From: Artemisia argyi
Lineage: Eukaryota > Streptophyta > Magnoliopsida > Asterales > Asteraceae
Direction: 5' to 3'
DNA: 64,000 nt
Assembly: GCA_030686995.1 (NCBI GenBank)
Contig: CM060709.1
Location: 14,096,872 to 14,160,871, forward strand
The translations under genes and the position numbers were made by a program. Under the pieces are notes generated by a model that ran no database searches, had not been told where the DNA came from, and worked only from the letters and a program-made list of their open reading frames with translations. How positions within the stretch are numbered: the stretch's first letter is position 1; each line of letters opens with the position of its first letter. Positions 12,504-25,011 of the stretch are shown here, piece after piece.

Positions 12504-12550
<47 letters not shown>

Positions 12551-13270
12551 ATGATAGCAGTTCTCATAGTCATAATTGTTGAGTAGTTCTAACTACTTAC
12601 GTTGTCTTATGTTCAATTCCTTTTGATTAACTTGACTTAAGAAACAATTTCATTTTTGAATGAAGATTTTTATTTTAACATATTTTGAAGATAAACATGG
12701 TTCACAATATCTTGTTTTGTTAAAAATATGTGGGGTAACCTACCCGTTAAACAAAGAGTTTACTAGTTACAAACTTTTAATAATGAGGGTTTCCGATGAG
12801 AACTTGATGAATTGTAGAGAAAGTTGCTGAACTTCAGCTTTTGTAAAGAGAAACTTGTTAAATATAGTTTTAAGCGACAACACGGTATTTGGTTCCAAAC
12901 TTTTGTAGATGATGAATCTGTTTGTTCCTTAGCAATTCCATATCTTGTATTTCTATTAGAGGAATTTATAGATTTTGATGGATTTTAGGTAAAGTTGTGA
13001 AAGGTTCGGAGATCACTATATCACTCATAGTGCCGGAGAAGTAAGAGAGACCATTGTAATCACATACAATGTCGTGAAAAGGTTCCATATATCGCCAGAA
13101 TGTAAAGGTAAGAACATGATTGAAGAAATGTGGTTGTCTTGTAATGCCTTAGAATTAGGCATACGCAGGAGAAAATCGTGAGTCTTTGGCTGAAGTTTTA
13201 GTGTTTAGTGATCCTTGATTTCATACGCATGCCATTTCAGATACAATTAAGCCCACTTATTTATAATTCG

Positions 13271-13308
13271 TTATTTACATAGAGAAGCGTCCCAAACGAT
13301 GTAAATAA
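13271..13308 (-). other. Stem-loop A in LARD1 interior
   Basis: Perfect 10-base arms (TTATTTACAT/ATGTAAATAA) enclose an 18-base loop containing AGCGTCCCAA (plus strand). Stem-loop B, 26 bases away, has almost the same loop core. Confidence 0.6.
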
Positions 13309-13334
13309 TGAAGTATAAACTTATGGTTCGGCGG

Positions 13335-13396
13335 TTTACAATTTCTTTATTTCAATAAAAAGGCGTCCCAATCCATTCAAATAAAGACATTGTAAA
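13335..13396 (-). other. Stem-loop B in LARD1 interior
   Basis: Eighteen-base arms (13335-13352 and 13379-13396) pair with one mismatch, around a 26-base loop containing GGCGTCCCAA. Together with stem-loop A it lies about 530-660 bases after the primer site, a place where packaging or dimerisation signals could sit; that role is inference. Confidence 0.6.
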
Positions 13397-13553
13397 TCAT
13401 CCTACTTAAGAATTTCTGACTCAACACCCATACTGATTGACAAGGTAATGCGCAGATTTTTCCAATAGTACAAAAAGAGTATGTCATACGCATCTATAAA
13501 GATGAGAGCGAGATAATTAAGGAGGATTGGTATAGTACTCAAAATAGTTGGGG

Positions 13554-13632
<79 letters not shown>

Positions 13633-13914
13633 TAGAGTGTTTTTGTAGCATAAACTATCTAAAAGTCACATAATCGTCTGGCGGATGGAAATATGAAGAC
13701 ACGGTATTTGTAATAATCCCGATTAGTAAATATAAGTCATTAGCATAATCATAACATGTTAACATATATAAGAAATCATGTAAAAGTAATGTATCTACCA
13801 GATGTTGGAAACGCGTAGGCACGGAGGGCATAAGGTGGTATTTTGTAAAAGTGGTCCGTTTTAAAAGTGTAGTTATAGTCCAATGTTCAAAACACTTGGT
13901 TTTCTATAACTGTA

Positions 13915-13927
13915 GCTCTGATGCCAA
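13915..13927 (-). other. LARD1 primer-binding site (initiator tRNA-Met)
   Basis: Minus strand TTGGCATCAGAGC, two bases after the LTR end. The usual plant site is TGGTATCAGAGC, so there is one change (T to C). Confidence 0.8.
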
Positions 13928-13929
13928 TC

Positions 13930-16900
13930 TGTAAAACCCCCAAAATCATCACGTCAGCGGAAGACTTTTTGGGTGTTACTTCGAGGATCTTTGTCACAAT
14001 CATAGAAAACGACACAAAAGTAACGCTTTAAAGTTTAATTCATTCAAAATACCAAATATTCGAGACATCAAGATGTTTCATAATTTAAACAACAAGTTTA
14101 TTTGAAATATGTCAAAATGTTTATTTAAGCCCATGCCGGGTTACAAGCCCACTCCGTGCCTTCAAGTTCCTTCTTGTATAGTTACCTGAGATAAACACAT
14201 GCTAAAAGTGTCAACACAAAGGTTGGTGAGTTCATAGAGTTTATAGTTTAAATCGTTAATTAGAAAATGAGTGATTTCCTTATCAATTCAAAAATAGTTC
14301 GTTGGGTTGCCCTTCACCGGGTCAACACCAAAATAGTAGTTCGTTTGTCCTAACTGGGACAACACCAAAATATTAGTTTGTTTAATCTAACCGGGTCAAC
14401 ACCAAAATAGTAGTTCGTTTGCCAATTATTAATAATTTTTCCTGCTATATAGTGAGCACAATCTCATAGTTTAATAAAACAGTGGGCTACAGCATTGTAC
14501 GCCCTTAACATCAGTCATTGTAGTGCTACATTATTACCGTCCTATTACCCTAAGCTCATGACACTCAACGATTAACAGGCATCAAAATTATCCATAATAA
14601 TGATGTAAAACAGTGGCCCTCAAGATAGGTATTTACCAGTAACCTATGAAATCAAATAAAGTGCATTTGGTGGCTTTCCTCTAGCGACCAAATGGGGATT
14701 GTCAATCCCTAATAGATCTATTCACAATTATTTACGTTCACCCTGCAAGTGATTAAGGCGCATGATCGAGGGACTTTTGGTAATAGGTACTTAGGCAATA
14801 GAGATCAAATATAACATATCGTTGAAAAATCACTTGTAATCATGTCTATAGCAGGTATTTCCTTATGAGATATAAAAGTGTGTAAACCAGTAAAGTTTAT
14901 ATGAAATACAGTCATGTATTTAGTTAATGAATACTTGTAAAAGTAAAACCAGTAGTTAAGCATGTATCTCCCCCAAAAACGTTTATAAACCATTATAAAA
15001 TAAGTAAGAGTAGGGGCTATGACTCACCTTAGTAGTACGGTAGACAGAGTATAAGTAATGTCAGAAGTGAAGATGGAATTGACTTCAAGAGATAACCTGA
15101 ATGATATGGAAGTCCGAGATAAGTTTGACTTATCGAGAATCGTGATTTGAATAGTGTTCGATGACAGAATGATTTTTGGCAGAGGTGGCTTGCGTGGCGA
15201 AACGCTTAATAGTTCAAGAGCAAGTTATATACAATATAACTTGTCTTTATGTATAAGTATAGTTTAAAGTTTATATATTCCTTGTTATAAATAAATGATA
15301 TGTATCAAAAGTTGATAAATGATAAATTATAGTAATTGCAAGATTACGCCTGGTTAAGTGAACCGATGAGTTTTATTGTATGAATAATCATTTCTTAACG
15401 TGTGTTCAAGTTATCCGATAATAACGTCAAGTTATATGTTTTATAATTCAAGTTATCTAGAAACATCATAGTCGTAAAATGTTAACTTGTCAAATCGTAA
15501 TTAATTTTCTATGTAAACCCTTAAGTTATACTAAGGTGACTCTTTTAATGCCAAAATGCTTCTCGTACTTAGTCCAAAATAAATATGTTTACAAACTTAC
15601 AAAAGTCTTTAAGAAAATGATATATGTTTCTAATTTTAAGGGTTGAGAGCGTTAAATATTTATAATAGTTTTTAAACTTATAAAAGTCTTTTAGGAAAAT
15701 AGTAAGGGTGCAAAGTAGAGGGGTTGAAACTTCCAAAAGGTGATAGTTGATAAAATAACAAAAATAGCAAAAACTGCTATAGGATAGTTTCGAACCAAGG
15801 ACCTCTTGATCACAGCCAAACGCCCCAACCAACTAAGCCGAAGGCTTTTTGATGTTAGATCTCATTGTTTAATGTGTTTATGGCATTTTTCTATTGTGTT
15901 ATATTTGTTATATACATCTCAGTTTCCAACCGTGCATGAGTATGCATTGTGTAACTATATTTGGTGCTTATTTAGAAAATATGTTGAAGAACTTTAATAG
16001 GGGTGTTTAGTCTTGTGGCTCGTGACCAGGAAAAGATCCAAATAAATACGGGATGCTTAGATGTTTTGACAAGGTTAGGGGGCATTATGATGTGCCTTGG
16101 TTGGTGGTTAAAAGGGCTTAATATCTCAGCTTAAAGCTCAAAGTTCGTAAGTTAAAACTTGGTCCTAAGTGAGGCGTGTGGGCTGTTTTGTGTCAAAACA
16201 GAAAGTACCAGATATTGTTCTAGATTTTGTAAAGACTTAATACTTGTTTATAAAACATGTTAGTTGATTGCTTAGCTCATTCAAAGGACTCATTAAGTAG
16301 CTTTTAGCTTGAACTAATTTAACAATTAAGGAGGGTGTTTGTTTGTTCACGCTGTAACCGAAAGAAAACAACATAGAATAGTTCTGAAATAAAGATTTAG
16401 TATTCCATTCCTTTCACCTTTAATCATGTTTACTAACTTGATTAGTGACTTTTATGATGTGTGTATAATTTGTGAAGCAAGCCACAAGTTTATAGAGGGT
16501 GCTTTTATTTTAACGATTGCATGTAAATGTCAAGAATATACGTTTTAGTAAAACTTTTAACGTCATGAAATAAGTATCAAATGAGATGTGTTCGAGTTTA
16601 AAAACATAAGAGCCATATTTGGGTCGATCGACTAACAAACTAGTAAGTATATGCTTATTTTCTTCAAACTTATATGTATTTTAGCAAGTTTAAATTGTCA
16701 CCACACGAGCCTTAAACACCCTTTCGTCCTCTGCATGCATGGAAGTAACAGAAAGGAGGTAAAATGGAATGAGTTTAGGAAACTTACAACACCAGAGATG
16801 GTGGTGAGGACCTCACGTTATGGACAGAGAGTTGGAAGGGGAGGGGTGTGGCTCGTTAAAGGGATCCATCACGAACTGAGTTCATCTCCAAGTTGACTTG

Positions 16901-18200
16901 AATAACGCTTGGAACATAGGGAAACTTTAGCCACCACTTGACTCAGCAGCTAGTAAGATACTTAGATTATTTTGAGATGTGAGAAATTTGTGTGTTTGTA
17001 TGTTTTGTGAAGATGTCGAACTGCATGCAACCTTATATACTCAAGATGGAGCGTGATAAGTGGCAGAATGAAAGAGATGTTAAGAGACGTGGGAGTTCTT
17101 GGATTGGGGAACATTGGAGGTGGCTTGTGAATGTTCATCAGATGAACAAGTGTCGAGTGAGTTCATAAATCTTTAGAAGGCATCTCATTTGATTGGGAAG
17201 CAAGGGAGGCCGGTAGAAAATTTGTGACACATGGTTTTCTTAGGTACACTTGGGGCAGTAACGAGTGAGGGAGGTGGTTCTCTTGCTTTTGCCTAGTTGA
17301 TCAAGAGAAAGGAACAAGAAAGAAAAGTGGCTTAGTTTTGTGTAAGAGTATCACATGAATCTTGTTGTTACCAATAATATCAAGAGTTGATTTAGTTTTG
17401 TAGTTTAGCTAGAAAAGGAAAAAAATAGAGTAGCTATGTAAGAAATAACATGGTGGCCAGCTGTTGTCTATGTTTCTTGGGGTGTTCGATGCAATGGGTG
17501 GATAAAAGGGGAATGTTAGTTCTTGCTTTTGATCATAGCACCTGTAGGTTTAGTTTAAATATTAAATGTAGAATAGACTTCGTGTAGTAAACTAGGAAAA
17601 ATATTATGGGGTTGTGACTGTTATAGTGATAGGAAACAAGGAAAAAGAAAAAGATGAGTATGGAGGTGGAGTTTGAACTAAGCACATTACTAGGCAAAAT
17701 GTGATTTTTGAGCTAAGCTTGGTCGAATATTAAGCCATTAAATGATCGAATAAATGATGGTGAATTGTCACACTTGATTCTTAGTAGTGAGCTTAGACAG
17801 GTTGTGTAATAAAATAGATATGTCGTGTGTCGAGTTTGGAAATAAATGAGCTAAAGGAAACATGCCTCGCGACTTGTAAAAACAACATAACTAGGGGTGC
17901 GTTGAGTCTTTAAGTGACAATATATATAAAAATGTTTGTTAGCCGTAGGACACAAGGCCATAATAGAAAAGAAATGGGTTGGGTGTTGTTGCCTTGTTTG
18001 GAGTTATTTAGAATGGTTGCTATTGAAAATCAATATGTGTACAAGTTATATAATAACTTGTAGGTGGGTTTGCTTGCCAAGGTCGTGAATCAAGTTAAAA
18101 CGTATTGGTTAGTCTTATTGTTGAATAAAACGAAAAATTTTATCCGTAAAAATGGTTATTAGATATTGTATTAATCATAGGAAAATTTCGGGATGTTATA
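13930..18200 (-). repeat. LARD1 5' LTR
   Basis: 4271 bases, nearly identical to 8058-12350. The TATA-like box is at 17031-17040 (minus strand). The terminal bases here read TGTAAAACCCCC on the plus strand, one change from the other LTR. Its end at 18200 is followed by the AAAGG target duplication. Confidence 0.9.
15785..15842 (-). repeat. tRNA-like sequence inside LARD1 5' LTR
   Basis: This is the LTR-borne copy of the tRNA-like segment at 9933-9990, with the same A-box-like and B-box (GGTTCGAAAC) parts unchanged. Confidence 0.5.
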
Positions 18201-19883
18201 AAAGGTGGTAGTATACCCCAAGGATTATAGCTTTGTTGGTAGTTCCACATTTGATTACTATTGTTATTATAGTTTTGCCTATTTTGGTTTCTTCTTGGTT
18301 GAGGTGTTTTAGACCTAGGATTAGGATTATTTAATTTTCTAGGTGGTGGTGTTTCAGATATTGTCTTAGATTTAGAAGATCCTACCTCGTTTTTCAAAGA
18401 CGATTTATAAAAAGCTTTTACTTCTTCATTGTTGGCAAGAGGTATTTTTTTATCATTAATAAGTATGTACTTAGGATTAGATTTTAGAGATTTTTGTTCT
18501 TTAGGTTCATTTTCGAATTTGACATTTTTAATCTCACTTGTTGAAGCTTCATTTGAGTTAAATCCTAAACCGGTTTTATCTCCGGATGTTCTTTGAATAC
18601 TTATTATTTTACTAAGTGAGTGACTACTTTTTTCAAATTTATTAAGTTTGCGAATTTCTTAGTTCAAGTACTTCATTTTCCAATTGATTGTTTATGTATT
18701 TTAATGATTTGTTTTTGGCCATTACTAGTTGTCCTAATTTGCATAGCCTATTATATTCATTATCTAGATCTTTTTCATCTAATGATAAACTTTCATCACT
18801 AAAATATTCGGTTTCGGAACGTACCTCATTTGATGTATTCGCCATAAGACACTTTTCTTCTTTTGTCGTTTCTTTCTCATCTTCATCACTATCACTCCAA
18901 GCACCTCCAACAAAAGCTCTTTGATTTTGATCTCTTGTCATCATTGGACATTTTCCGATGAGGTGATTTGGATCACCACACTTGAAACATTTTCTTTCAA
19001 TCTTGTTGTTCTTGTCATCTTTACTCTTTTGAAATGTTTTCTTTTCATCATGCGGTTGTCTTACGAATCTTCCTCGCCTTTTGAAGAATTTCTTGAAATC
19101 TCTTACGGCCATGGCATATTCTTCGTCATCACTTTCGGAAGATGAGCTATCTTCGATACTAGATTCCTTTCTAGCTTTCAAGGTGATTGACTTGCTTTGC
19201 TCTCGTTTTTCTTTGACCATTTCGAAATCCTTCTTAATGATAACTTCGTAAACTTTTAGATTTCCAATTAATTCATCAAGTTGCAATGTTGACAAATTCT
19301 TCGATTCTTCAATAGCCGTCACTTTAGCTCGCCATTTTGGATGAAGAGCCCTCAGAAACTTCCTAACAAAATTCTTACTAGAAAAATTCTCATCAAGTGC
19401 TTTTAAACTTGTGATGATAGTGTTAAATCTAGCAAAAGCATTATCAATTGATTCCTCTTCCGGAATCGTGAATTGCTCATATTGTTGAACAAGTAGATCT
19501 ATCTTATTATCTTTGACTTGACTATTACCTTGGTGAGTTATTAGTAAAGAGTTCCAAATTTCTTTTGCGGTTTCACACATAAAGATCATTTCGTATTCTT
19601 TACGTGGAAGCGCATCATAAATAACCATTTTTGCTTCATTATTTTTAGCAAGTTTTCTTTTTAAATCATCATTTTGTTTTTCAAAAGGTACGATTTCATC
19701 TTTCTTAGTTTCGGGGTTATTTTGAATAGGTAAGAAATCACCATTAGTAATAACATGCCAAAGATCTAGATCTTTTGACTTCACATAAGTTTCGAATCGA
19801 TTTTTCCAATATAAAAATCCATCACTTTCAAATAGTGGTGGTCTTTGCATAGATTGCCCTTCTAAATATTTTTCAGATTCCAT
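18201..19883 (-). pseudogene. SIRE-type copia gag (frameshifted)
   Basis: Minus-strand ATG at 19881-19883. The protein opens with the Ty1/copia gag fold ([20 protein letters not shown]; then AKEIWNSL and [16 protein letters not shown]), continues with a Glu/Ser-rich part, and has one CCHC zinc knuckle ([14 protein letters not shown]) about 300 residues in. The first frame stops at 18642; the rest (KYILINDKKIPLANNEEVKA, then a Pro/Asn/Gln-rich tail) is in another frame down to 18201, so one frameshift or small deletion lies near 18640-18660. LARD1 then cuts the gene, which ends at 7974. Gag forms the virus-like particle and binds RNA; this copy cannot make a full protein. Confidence 0.85.
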
Positions 19884-19933
19884 AGATCGTTACAAGTTTT
19901 AAAATACAATATATTTTAAAGATCTTGCTAGAC

Positions 19934-19950
19934 GTGGCTCTTGATACCAA
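19934..19950 (-). other. SIRE primer-binding site (initiator tRNA-Met)
   Basis: Minus strand TTGGTATCAAGAGCC and following bases, directly after the LTR end at 19952. It is complementary to the 3' end of initiator tRNA-Met, the usual primer of this lineage. Confidence 0.8.
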
Positions 19951-20964
19951 TTGTGTAAAACTAGAAGGGGGTTGAATAGTTTTACGTCCTTTTAAAAGTT
20001 TATTACCAAAATATTTTGTAGGTTATTAAAAACTTTCGATTCGATCTCAAGTGAATTCAAATGACAATCAATATAAGCAATTCTAATCAAGTAATGAAAG
20101 TATTGAAATGTAATGAAGAAAAGATAGAGTTAGAAAGATCAAACCATAACAAGCGAATTTATAGTGGTTCGGCTACAAGAACACCTTCCTTGCCCTACTC
20201 CACTCCCCGAGTACCACACTCGAGAGTTTTCTTCACTATGTCAACAAACTCCTTATGGTGGAGAAACCTTACACACCTTGGCTTACACGAGTTAACGTCA
20301 CTAAGCTAAATGTCGAGTTCTAATCGTAGCTAGAACCAATCTCACGACTTCTTCAAGGCTTCACACCTTCTTCACAACTTCTTCAATGCTTCACACCTTC
20401 TTCACACCTTTACAACTTCACACCTTCTTCTATGCACAACTAATTCACAACTACTAAACTACTTTACAACACACCTAGTTTCTACAATCAACAAATTTAC
20501 ACAACACTTTTACAAATATCTACCACAACTACAATATGAAACTAGCTATTCACAACACTACTACAATTAGATGGATGTAGAGGAGTGTTCTTCTTCTTGC
20601 ACTTGAATGGATGAAGCTTTGGATCACTTGGAAACAAAGACTTAATAATTATATGATCAAAGGATTTTAGATCTAGAAATGGAGGTTGGATCAGAAAGTT
20701 TATAGTGCAAAAAGGTGAGAAAAATGTGTGAAATGATCCAGTATTTATAGGGCCAGATTTTACTGTTCTGGAGCGTGCCGGTCCCCTTAATTAGGGGCCG
20801 GTCCCCTTAATCATTAAGAGGGCTGCCTAGTAAAATTAAGGGGGCCGCCCTCCTGAACGTTGGAAAAGTTTTTCTGGATAAAATTTGCCCTTTTTGGTTG
20901 AAAATTTGAAATCATATCTTTGTGGTTTAATATAGCATTACCAAAAATGATTTACAAATATATA

Positions 20965-22922
20965 TGATTTTGTCGTTTTTAGTATATAGGTTTATTTTCC
21001 GAAGAAACACTCGTGAAAGTATGTTCCCCGGGTCGTTATGTCCCAACGAAGGTAAGACGGCGATTGAGTTGGCTTGAGTCGCGTGATTGTGAAGTGAATG
21101 GGAAAATATAATTGAGAATTTTTGGAGTTTTTATTCTAAAGGAAATGAAATATCAATTAAAAACAATAAAACAATAAGAGATTTAAAACGCAAAAAGAAA
21201 TTAAGACAGGAAAAGACTTTAAAAACAATATGTTTGCTAAGCGACGTGAATAAGTTCATCAAGTGTGGGTCAAGGATTGACGACGAATTATTTTCCTTAA
21301 ACAAGACTATTTTCTCACAACGTTGGTTTATTTTGAAAATAATCCTTTAAAAAGAAAATAATTACTAGATTTGTAATTTGATTATTTTCCGGCTTTTGCC
21401 CTTCAAATAATAAAACTGCAAATCTAAATAATCTCACTAATTATTAATCACAATCTTCTTTATGTCCACACTTAATTCACAAACTCGTGTCACCAAGCAA
21501 ACACTAATAAACTACTCGAGATTCATATTAATAAAATAAAGTTACTTGATAAAATAAAAAGACTCGATAAAAGAAACAAACTAGATAAGCCAAACTAAAA
21601 TTCGGCAGAGTTTCGCCTTAGCATAAAGCATAAGAGACCTCACTCGATAAACGATGAGGTATAGATTATCTAACTCGATAATCTTGGCTAACTCGCCAAA
21701 AGAAATAAAACTCGGTAAATACAAAACTCGAAAAAGAAAAAAAATACAAACTCAGACAAAACTTAAAACCAAACTCGATAAAGATTTTTGCAAAAAAAAA
21801 AACAAAACTCGGTAAATATTTGCTAATTAGTACCTTTGTAACTCGGTAAGTTTTTTTAAAACTATTTGTAACTCGAAACTTTTTTTATTTTTTCTAACTC
21901 GATAAGTTTTTTTAAAACTATTTGTAACTCGGTAATTTTTTTTGAAAATCCTAACTCGATACTTCTTTTAAAATGCATAACTCGATAAAATAAAATTGCA
22001 AATTGGTCCCTAGCTTAAAACGTAACTCGATAATATTTTAAATCTGTAACTCGATGAAAATTTTAAAAAATGAAACTCGGTAAAAATTTTAAAAAATGAA
22101 ACTCGATAACTTTTTTAAACAAAACATAACTCGATAAAAACCGTAACAACACATCATTTTGATCCAAACTAAAAACTAGACTAACTAGTTTAACCATAAA
22201 CTTTAAATCCCATCAACAAAAACACGAATTTAACAACTAAAAATTAAAGATTTTTAGAAAGATAAAGCTTTAGAGAGAGAAAGTAAATAAAACTTAATAT
22301 TAATTCATTACACTACTCCTATACTAAGAGGACCAACCTTCAACAACCCTAAGACTAACCAACCTCTCAAATTAGGCTTATGAGATCTATTTATCGGCTA
22401 GGGGCTAGGGTTTCTCTTAACTTTGTCATTGTTGCATATTTAGCCCCTAGACTTTTTACAAAATCATGAAAAGCTACTTAAAACTCATTAAAATGCGACT
22501 AATATGACTTAATAATTAACGTAATGATCTTGTAGCTTGGAGGACTCGAGTTGACTTTTCTTCCAAAGTTCTTCAAAGGACCAAAGTTGATAAATTGCTG
22601 AAACTTGGAGGACCGTTATTGTCAAGGTCTTTATACTTCAACTAAGAGTCTCTTTTGTTATTCTTTGAATCTCTAAGGATTACTTGTGTCATTTTGCGCT
22701 TTTCTTAGATAAATTTCTTCCTCGGTTTCGGCTTTTTTGACACTTTTCCAAATCTCGTGCTCGTTTTTGTCGGTTTTTGACTTGTTTTTGTCCATTTTTC
22801 ACATATCCGTACCTGCACATACACAAATACAAAAACAACATATATTTGGCATAATTAGTTAGTTTTTGGTCTTTTAGGTCCGGTTTTGGTCGAATAAAAG
22901 GTGTGTAAATTAATACACACCA
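20965..22922 (-). repeat. Athila-1 3' LTR
   Basis: 1958 bases; minus strand starts TGGTGTGTATTAATT and ends ACGACAAAATCA. It is packed with AACTCGATAA/AACTCGGTAA decamers between about 21480 and 22140. The TATA box seen in the other LTR is damaged here (GATAAATAG). A tRNA-Asp-like stretch begins at 20972, and CCCGGGTCGTTATGTCCCAA lies at 21027-21046, a block also found in the LTR at 59611. Confidence 0.9.
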
Positions 22923-22962
22923 AAATCCCCCCGACTAAAGTATTGTCGTGCCCTCACGCAAT
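22923..22962 (-). other. Athila-1 polypurine tract and pre-PPT hairpin
   Basis: Minus strand: a hairpin at 22962-22942 (arms ATTGCGTG and CACGACAAT with one bulged base, loop AGGG), then CTTTAGTCGGGGGGATTT, then the 3' LTR. Hairpin-to-LTR spacing is 19 bases. Confidence 0.7.
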
Positions 22963-24632
22963 GTGATCAATTCACGCTTTTGGGATAAATAATTTCGATA
23001 CTCTTTCTACTAACTTTGAAAAGTAGCAAGGAGGTTCAAAAGAGATTACAAAATCATTTATTCCCGCAAACGCTCCGTTATCCAAAATTTTTCCTTTATT
23101 CCACTTTATTCTATTTTTGTACTTTTCATACTTCATACTTGTGACGGTTTATTGAACTTTCATTATTTTGCAATAATTATTAGGGTCAACGAGTAGAAAC
23201 ACTTCTATTTAATAAGCGACCATACGGATAAAAATCGTCATCCTTGATTTTTCACGAGTCCCCAAACTAAGCGTACAAACGAGATCACAGCTTATCTACA
23301 AGTTAGATGCTAACACTACTCATAACAGTTACTTGTGAAAACTCCTTACTCCCATGTCCTAAGTTTTGTATCTCAATATTTTATTTTTGTTGAGAAATGA
23401 ATTGCTTCATATTTTCTCGTTTCACTAATTTTTAGTCCGATAGTGACACCTAAGTTTAAACGATAAGTAGTTTTCCATTTTCTCTTCAGAACCACTGCAA
23501 TAGAAATTCGGTCCACATCAAGGAATTTTGGTACATACAACATCATCAATATAAGTTGCGGAGTACTACACGTGCACCTCATGCGTCCAATTCAGAATTA
23601 CACGCATGCACCTCACACGCTAACAACTTATTTACATTCAAACTCTTATTCAACATAACTTCAACTTTCACTTTTTTCATTTTTCACTTTTTTTTTTCAC
23701 TTTTCTCATATTTTTGATACTTTTCATTTTTTTCTTTCTTGACTTTTTTCTCAACATCAATGGAAGCTTATCGGGTAGCTCCAAAACCACATAGATAATC
23801 AACTTTTGACTTTTGATTTTTCACTTTTTTTTTTTTTTTTTTTTTTTTTGCTATTATTTTTGATGTTCCTTGATATGTACCCAACTTCTAAAGCAAAAAT
23901 TCTCTTAAGAAAACAAAGAACTAAATATTATTCAAACCGAAATATCACTAATTAACCTAGAACATCTATTATATATGGGTGACGTTTCTGATGGGAGTAA
24001 AAAGCCACAAGTACCTCTTATGAGCTCTAAAGAGAACCGCTACTCCATGTTTAGCATCTAACTTCTAAATAAACTCTATCATTTCTCGCTCTTCGCAATT
24101 TAAGATTCCAAATAATGAAACCAGCGAATACTTAGCCGATAATCAGCCACGCATATATAAAGTCAGTTACGGAAACTTGCAAATTCTAGAAGAAGAATTC
24201 GCGTTTTCTAGCTCCTGATGTAAAAGACTAGCGAAAGCTTTTAAGCTGCGCATGTATAAAGTCAAGTACGGGAACTTGCAGATTCTTAAGAAAGAATTCG
24301 CATTTTATAGCTCCTGGTGTACAAAACTAGCACAAGTTTATGTGATTATCATTGGTTAAGGGAACAAGCTAGGGCTCAACACGCCCGGTCAAGTCAAAAT
24401 ATTTATTCATACTCTCGCCAGCAAGAAAGTCAACAAGGTGTCAAAACACTTATTCAAACTTTATTATATTTTTTCACAACTTTTTCACATTTTTTTTTCA
24501 TGACTTTTTCTTTGATTTTTGTTCAAAATTTTTGAAAATTTTTAAAATTTTTCAATTTTTTTAATTTTTGGTGGAAAAACGGAGTTGCGAGAGTTCACAG
24601 CAAAGTGCAAGGCAAAAGTCAGATCGAAAGAT
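22963..24632 (-). other. Athila-1 interior, noncoding 3' part
   Basis: No protein domain can be read. The region holds T-rich tracts (23683-23700, 23824-23849, 24470-24560) and two near-copies of a roughly 100-base block at 24120-24210 and 24240-24320 (AAAGTCA.TACGG.AACTTGCA followed by AGCTCCTG), a local duplication. Confidence 0.6.
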
Positions 24633-24675
24633 CCCCCCCCCCCCCGACTAAAACGAAACATTGTCCTCAATGTTT
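24633..24675 (-). other. Second hairpin plus G-tract inside Athila-1
   Basis: Minus strand: perfect 8-base arms AAACATTG/CAATGTTT with loop AGGA (24675-24656), 10 bases, then 13 G (24645-24633) in the context TTTAGTCGGGG, the same words as the true polypurine tract at 22923. It looks like an extra internal copy of the hairpin/PPT module. Confidence 0.65.
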
Positions 24676-24944
24676 AAAAGATAAGGGTTCTCCTACATAA
24701 ATCTAAGGCTGTTTATTAATTATGCCAAAAGATAAATGTTAGTCGATAAGATTAGGATATTGGATAAGCAACGAATGATGACACTCGAGAGGAGACAAAA
24801 CAACGAGCACGAGAGTCTTCAAAATTCGCGGACAATCCTGGACATTCACAAACAACCACGAAACACAAGAATATGGAAGAGGTAGCCCTCCTCACGTCAC
24901 GTTAGAAAAAAAATAGAAAATTAAGAAGATGAAAAGGATAAGCA

Positions 24945-25002
24945 TGGGGTGCCTCCCACGAAGCGCTTGTTTTTTATAATCGAGTCACATGAGCTTGACT
25001 CG
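24945..25002 (-). other. Conserved post-ORF motif, Athila-1 copy
   Basis: Minus strand, 9 bases after the ORF stop: a hairpin with arms CGAGTCA/TGACTCG (25002-24981), an A-rich gap, then GCGCTTCGTGGGAGGCACCC (24967-24948). The same order recurs after the ORFs of Athila-2 (47054-47105) and Athila-3 (54609-54663). Confidence 0.7.
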
Positions 25003-25011
25003 ATCCCCGTA

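Larger units (their letters stand above)
12351..13929 (-). other. LARD1 interior, noncoding
   Basis: No retroelement protein can be read on either strand. On the minus strand it begins with the primer site and a leader containing TATGCCCTCCGTG (about 13825-13837), a motif shared with the leader of LARD2 at 34670. It also holds an AT run (13556-13631), a 42-base T run (12508-12549), and two stem-loops with a shared loop (13271-13396). Confidence 0.75.
8058..18200 (-). mobile_element. LARD1: coding-free Tekay-type LTR element, complete
   Basis: Two LTRs of about 4.3 kb flank a 1.6 kb interior that has no gag or pol. The ends (TGTAACACCC on the left, GGGATGTTATA on the right) and leader match the Tekay/Del chromovirus type of Ty3/gypsy. 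A primer site for initiator tRNA-Met lies at 13915-13927 on the minus strand. The target-site duplication AAAGG is at 8053-8057 and 18201-18205. Long LTRs with a noncoding interior define LARDs (large retrotransposon derivatives), which must borrow all proteins. The LTRs differ by roughly one to two bases in a hundred by eye, so insertion was fairly recent. Confidence 0.85.

Noticed and set aside
20341..20440. CTTCACACCTTCTTC repeats as a CRISPR-like array
   Set aside because: Short irregular repeats without spacers in a plant LTR; simple slippage.
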